This document shows positions 42,627 through 45,867 of a DNA stretch of 45,867 nucleotides, one piece after another (positions within the stretch are counted from its first letter, which is position 1; every line of letters starts with the position of its first letter). Location: contig NZ_MDED01000015.1 of NCBI RefSeq assembly GCF_002939885.1, positions 59,236-105,102 on the forward strand, written 5' to 3'. The stretch comes from Xanthomonas cucurbitae. GTDB lineage: Bacteria; Pseudomonadota; Gammaproteobacteria; Xanthomonadales; Xanthomonadaceae. Made by a program: the position numbers and the translations under genes. Below the pieces are notes generated by a model. The model was not told where the DNA came from. It made no database searches and was given only the letters and a program-made list of their open reading frames with translations.

Positions 42627-44444
42627 ATGGCTTCAACATTTCGCCCGATCCGCTCCCTGATGGCGGTCGCCATCGCCATCGCGGCCACTCCGGCCATGGC
42701 CGAGTCGGCCTTCGACCGGACCGTGTTCTTCGGTGACAGCCTTACCGACAGCGGTTATTACAACCCGCTGTTGCCGGCTGCCTCGCGCGCGGTCACCGGC
42801 AAGTTCACCACCAACCCGGGCTGGGTGTGGGCCGAATACGTGGCCGATCATTTCGGCACCAACGCCGCTCCCAACGGCAACGGCCAGATCGGCGACAACT
42901 ATGCCGCCGGCGGCGCGCGCATCCAGGCCAGTTCGGTCAGCGCGCTGGGCGCCGCGCCGTCGGTGACCAGCCAGATCAACACCTACCTCACCGCCAACGG
43001 TGGCCGCGCCGACCCGAATGCGCTCTACACCGTGTGGGGCGGCGCCAACGACCTGCTGGCTGCGGCCACCGTGCCGGCCCAGGCGCAGGCCATCATCGGT
43101 AGCGCCGTCACCGCCCAGGTGGGTGCCGTGGCCACCTTGCAGAATGCCGGCGCGCGCTACGTCATGGTGCCGACCATTCCGGATGTGGGCCTCACCCCGC
43201 GCTTCCGCGCTGGTGGCGCTGTCGGAATGGCGCAGGGCACCGGCGCTGCCACCGCCTACAACACCGCCTTGTTCAACGGCCTGCGGTCGGCCGGCCTGCG
43301 GGTGATTCCGGTCGATACCTTCCACATCCTGCAGGAAATCGTCGCCACGCCGGGCACGTTCGGCTTCAGCAACGTCACCAGCACCGCCTGCAACCCGGCC
43401 CTGGCGCTGCCGGCCTGCAACCCGACCAGCCTGGTCGCTGCCAACGCACAGAATACCTATGTGTTCGCCGACAGCATCCACCCGACCACCGCCGTGCACC
43501 AGATCCTGGGTGAGTACGCGATCTCGTTGCTGGAGGCCCCGCGTCTGCAGCAGGTGCTGACCCATTCCGCGCAGGCCGGCGGCCGCGCGCGCGCCGACCA
43601 GGTGGCCTGGCATCTGGATGGCAAGCCGGATGCCGATGGCCTGCGCTGGTGGGGCAGCGTGCGCGGCGACATGCAGCGCTACGACCATGCCGACCTGTAC
43701 GACGGCATGGCCCCGGCCGGCCTGTTCGGCGTGGACTGGACCGCAGGCGACCTGGTGTTCGGTGGCTTTGCCGGTTTCGGCCGCATGGACGCCGATTTCG
43801 GTAACCGCAACGGCAGCTTCAAGCAGGACGACACCACCCTGGGCGGCTTCTTCGGCTGGTACACCGGCCCGGTGTGGGTCAACGCCCAGGTCAGCTACAG
43901 CTGGCTGAGCTACGACTTGGACCGCGAAGTGCAGCTTGGGCCGGCCACCCGCGTACACAGCGGCTCGCCGGACGGCAGCAACCTCACCGCCGCGCTCAAC
44001 GCCGGGTATTCGCTGGGCGAAGGCAACGTCAAGTACGGCCCGGTTGCCGGCCTGACCTGGCAGAAGATCAAGCTCGACGGTTACACCGAAAGCAACGACA
44101 GCGCCACCGCGCTGGGTTACGCCAACCAGGACATCGACTCGCTGGTCGGCCGCGTCGGCTTCCAGGTGCGTCTGGACGGCGCGGCGGTCAAGCCGTACCT
44201 GCAGGCGACCTACGACCACGAGTTCAAGGACGGCGGCGAAGCCAGCGCCTGGCTGCAGTCGATGCCGGAGTTCGGCATGTACACCGTTCCTGGCCAGAAC
44301 TTCGACCGCAACTACGCCACCGTGGTGCTGGGCGCGCGTACCGGCCTGTGGGGCCTGCAGAGCAACATCGGCCTGAGCACCACGACCGCCCAGCGCGATG
44401 CCCGCGATGCCACCTTGTTCGTGAACTTCAGCGGCGCATTCTGA
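42627..44444 (+). CDS. GDSL esterase/lipase autotransporter (EstA-like)
   Basis: The 605-residue protein has a signal peptide (MASTFRPIRSLMAVAIAIAATPAMA), then an SGNH/GDSL hydrolase passenger. The passenger has GDSLTDSGYY (nucleophile Ser), the NYAAGGARI block, VWGGANDLL (oxyanion Asn) and the catalytic DSIHPTTAVH. The C-terminal ~275 residues are an autotransporter beta-barrel ending LFVNFSGAF with the terminal Phe. The passenger should be displayed on the cell surface as an esterase or lipase, as described for EstA/EstE-type proteins of Pseudomonas and Xanthomonas. Divergent from thiS. Confidence 0.93.
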   Translation: MASTFRPIRSLMAVAIAIAATPAMAESAFDRTVFFGDSLTDSGYYNPLLPAASRAVTGKFTTNPGWVWAEYVADHFGTNAAPNGNGQIGDNYAAGGARIQASSVSALGAAPSVTSQINTYLTANGGRADPNALYTVWGGANDLLAAATVPAQAQAIIGSAVTAQVGAVATLQNAGARYVMVPTIPDVGLTPRFRAGGAVGMAQGTGAATAYNTALFNGLRSAGLRVIPVDTFHILQEIVATPGTFGFSNVTSTACNPALALPACNPTSLVAANAQNTYVFADSIHPTTAVHQILGEYAISLLEAPRLQQVLTHSAQAGGRARADQVAWHLDGKPDADGLRWWGSVRGDMQRYDHADLYDGMAPAGLFGVDWTAGDLVFGGFAGFGRMDADFGNRNGSFKQDDTTLGGFFGWYTGPVWVNAQVSYSWLSYDLDREVQLGPATRVHSGSPDGSNLTAALNAGYSLGEGNVKYGPVAGLTWQKIKLDGYTESNDSATALGYANQDIDSLVGRVGFQVRLDGAAVKPYLQATYDHEFKDGGEASAWLQSMPEFGMYTVPGQNFDRNYATVVLGARTGLWGLQSNIGLSTTTAQRDARDATLFVNFSGAF

Positions 44445-44479
44445 TCCACACCCCGTAGACCACGCAGCACCCGCAAGAC

Positions 44480-44508
44480 ACGAGGGCCGGGCAACCGGCC
44501 CTCGTTGT
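44480..44508 (+). terminator. Terminator after the autotransporter gene
   Basis: Perfect 11-bp stem (44480-44490 with 44495-44505), GCAA tetraloop, followed by TGT; 35 bp past the stop. Confidence 0.75.
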
Positions 44509-44660
44509 AGGTGGAATCCGGGAGCACTGATCCCGGCCGCACACGGCGAGATGCGGCCCGGCCCGGCCCGGCGCTGGCTGTGGCCAGGCAGGCGCATCAC
44601 TGCATCTCACGCGCACATTGCGCCCGATGCCCGCACCCGCCTAAACTCTGCCCACGCCAC

Positions 44661-44734
44661 GCGGGCGTAGCTCAATGGTAGAGCTGTAGCTTCCCAAGCT
44701 ACTGACGAGGGTTCGATTCCCTTCGCCCGCTCCA
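44661..44734 (+). tRNA. tRNA-Gly (anticodon CCC), CCA encoded
   Basis: The acceptor stem GCGGGCG (44661-44667) pairs with CGCCCGC (44724-44730), discriminator T, then CCA. D-arm AGCTCAATGGTAGAGCT, anticodon stem GTAGC/GCTAC with loop TTCCCAA giving anticodon CCC, and T-loop GGTTCGATTCC are all intact. It reads GGG glycine codons. The integrase gene that follows within about 100 bp suggests that its 3' half is an integration site. Confidence 0.95.
44708..44734 (+). other. Probable attachment site in the 3' end of tRNA-Gly
   Basis: The T-arm and acceptor 3' end are the usual crossover site for tyrosine recombinases encoded just downstream of a tRNA. The matching copy at the far end of the element would lie outside the window, so this is inference from position. 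Confidence 0.45.
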
Positions 44735-44814
44735 GTCTTGCGAAGTTCCGCGCTAAGCTCTTGATTGTGCTGACTATTTCGCCTGACTGAAGACCGCCTT
44801 GAACGACCTCCCAA

Positions 44815-44836
44815 GGTATCGTTTGAGGTATCGTTT
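44815..44836 (+). repeat. Direct repeats just before the integrase start
   Basis: GGTATCGTTT occurs at 44815-44824 and again at 44827-44836, 12 bp apart. They could be integrase arm-type sites or part of the recombination region next to the tRNA. Confidence 0.5.
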
Positions 44837-45780
44837 TGCCAAAGCCCCTCTTGCTGCATCGGCCGTCAGGCCTCTACGTGCGCTTCTTGGTTCCTGTTGA
44901 TTTGCGGGGGCAGGTCGGCTCGCGTTTTTTGGTTCGTCCTCTCCATCTTCGCCCCGGCGATACTGCGCGTCTGGTGTCTGCCTACATGGGGATGGCACTA
45001 TCAAACGCGTTCCAAGCGTTGAGGCAGGGGAAGCCGGTGGATCTGGACGAAGTGCTGCGGCGCATCCGAGAGCAAGGACTGCGCGAACTCACATTGACCG
45101 ATGTGACGCTGCCTAATGGCACGCGTCTGGGCAAGGCCCAGATCGACACGCCCGAGGACGCAGCGCTGTTTGCTGAGTTGTTGCGTGAGCCTGCCACCGA
45201 GCTTGCCGCACCTGCCAAGCCAAGCGGGTGGCGCACCGGGAAGGCCAAGGCGTCTGGCCCGCTGCTGTCCAAAGCGATTGCTGATCACTTGGGGGACTCG
45301 GGTCGCGCGAAGCTCCACAGCAAGACAGTGCTTGAAAGCCGCCACTCATTGCGTTTGTTTGCTGGTGCCGTGGGGCAAGATCTCGCGGTGTCCGAATTGA
45401 CGGCAGACCATGTGCGGGCATTTTTCGATGTCGTGCGGTGGTGGCCATCGAATGCGACCAAACGCGCACCCTACAAGGGCCTTGCCGTCATGGATGTAGT
45501 GGCGCTTGCCCGAGCCCATCAAGTTCCAGAGCCTGCTGCCTGGACCGTTGCCAAGCACCGGCAGCGCTTGTCGGTGTTCTTGGTGTCGCTGGTGTCGGCA
45601 GGGCTTTTGGCGAGCAATCCATTGGCGGGTATCCGGGCGATTTCGACGCCTGACGCAGACGACACGGGCGAGCCCTTCACCGACGACCAGTTGAAGGCCA
45701 TCTTCGATCCGGTGGCGTTTCCTGCATGGGCCAAGAAGTATCCGCACAGATGGTTCGGTCCGATGCTTGGGCTTTACTCA
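44836..45780 (+). pseudogene. Tyrosine-recombinase integrase, interrupted by an insertion sequence
   Basis: The frame starts at a TTG (44836) with GAGG about 8 bp upstream; an in-frame TGA at 44824 excludes an earlier start. The product begins MPKPLLLHRPSGLYVRFLVP, a phage-integrase N-terminus. It continues through a core-binding/SAM-like domain (SKAIADHLGDSGRAKLHSKTV, then KHRQRLSVFLVSLVSAGLLASNP) and stops being integrase-like after WFGPMLGLYS. The next bases are an IS end (45781 on), so the catalytic domain with Arg-His-Arg-Tyr is separated or lost. The integrated element is probably immobile by its own integrase. Confidence 0.8.
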
Positions 45781-45867
45781 GAGGGTGTTTACATAATTAA
45801 CCAGTCAGCCGCGCCAGCAGCAATCGCGCTTGAGCCAGCCATACCCACGCCTCGGCCACCTTGGGCA
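45781..45867 (-). mobile_element. Insertion sequence end (partial), interrupting the integrase
   Basis: The break starts GAGGGTGTTT at 45781, probably the IS terminal repeat. The leftward frame inside it encodes a transposase C-terminus. The rest lies beyond the window, so the family and target duplication cannot be determined; the C-terminus is reminiscent of IS5-like transposases. Confidence 0.7.
45797..45867 (-). CDS. Transposase C-terminal fragment
   Basis: Reading leftward, the window edge encodes PKVAEAWVWLAQARLLLARLTG and a TAA at 45797-45799, 16 bp from the IS end. The helical, Ala/Leu-rich ending fits the tail of an IS5-type DDE transposase. Only about 22 residues are visible, so the family call is weak. 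Confidence 0.55.
   Translation of the reverse strand, partial: PKVAEAWVWLAQARLLLARLTG

Noticed and set aside
42633..44600. 655-codon leftward frame opposite the autotransporter gene
   Set aside because: Shadow of a well-supported gene; Gly/Val/Ala-rich with no signal or domain.

Overview
The window is high-GC DNA from a plant-associated Xanthomonas. The genus is inferred from the gene content: a Xanthomonas-type T4SS toxin fragment, a cysJIH/cysD-cysNC sulfate block, a GH6 cellobiohydrolase of the CbsA type, and GATTCCC heptamer repeats between genes. Species cannot be fixed from sequence alone.

Layout. (1) 1-1217: the 3' part of a putative type IV secretion effector with a C-terminal XVIPCD-like domain and Gln-rich segments. 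(2) 1470-8917: assimilatory sulfate reduction, with cysJ-cysI-cysH running left and cysD-cysNC running right from a shared 178-bp region. Together these genes take sulfate through APS and PAPS to sulfide. (3) 9173-12737: a decayed RND efflux operon; the adaptor is frameshifted by a TGCG duplication and the pump has an internal deletion of about 200 codons. (4) 12840-18416: exported M1 aminopeptidase, SpoU-type RNA methyltransferase and exported carboxylesterase. (5) 18943-31670: an extracellular attack and scavenging island with a neprosin-like glutamic peptidase, GH97 and GH2 glycosidases, a TonB-dependent receptor and the GH6 cellobiohydrolase. A perfect LacI-type palindrome lies between the divergent GH97 and GH2 genes. 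A three-hairpin small-RNA candidate follows the receptor gene. (6) 32011-33257: a 26-29 residue ORF ending SYSWYIWY, followed by a short cytochrome P450 with one in-frame TAG. This resembles the P450-crosslinked RiPP layout of cittilin/biarylitide systems and is the most novel item here. (7) 33395-42473: LacI regulator, M28 peptidase, mscL, FAH-family hydrolase, small membrane protein, Rieske protein, SLC13-type permease, trmB, thiG and thiS. (8) 42627-44444: GDSL esterase autotransporter. (9) 44661-45867: tRNA-Gly(CCC) followed by a tyrosine-recombinase gene that is cut by an insertion sequence at the window edge, marking the start of an integrated element.

Three related GATTCCC heptamer inverted-repeat elements (3899-4004, 6946-7053, 40290-40417) lie on gene borders. 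They supply codons to CysNC and TrmB and occupy the ribosome-binding position of cysI and the permease gene. The heptamer has no stop codon in any of six frames, which may explain why it is tolerated there.

All functional calls come from reading motifs and recalled family features; no database search was run.
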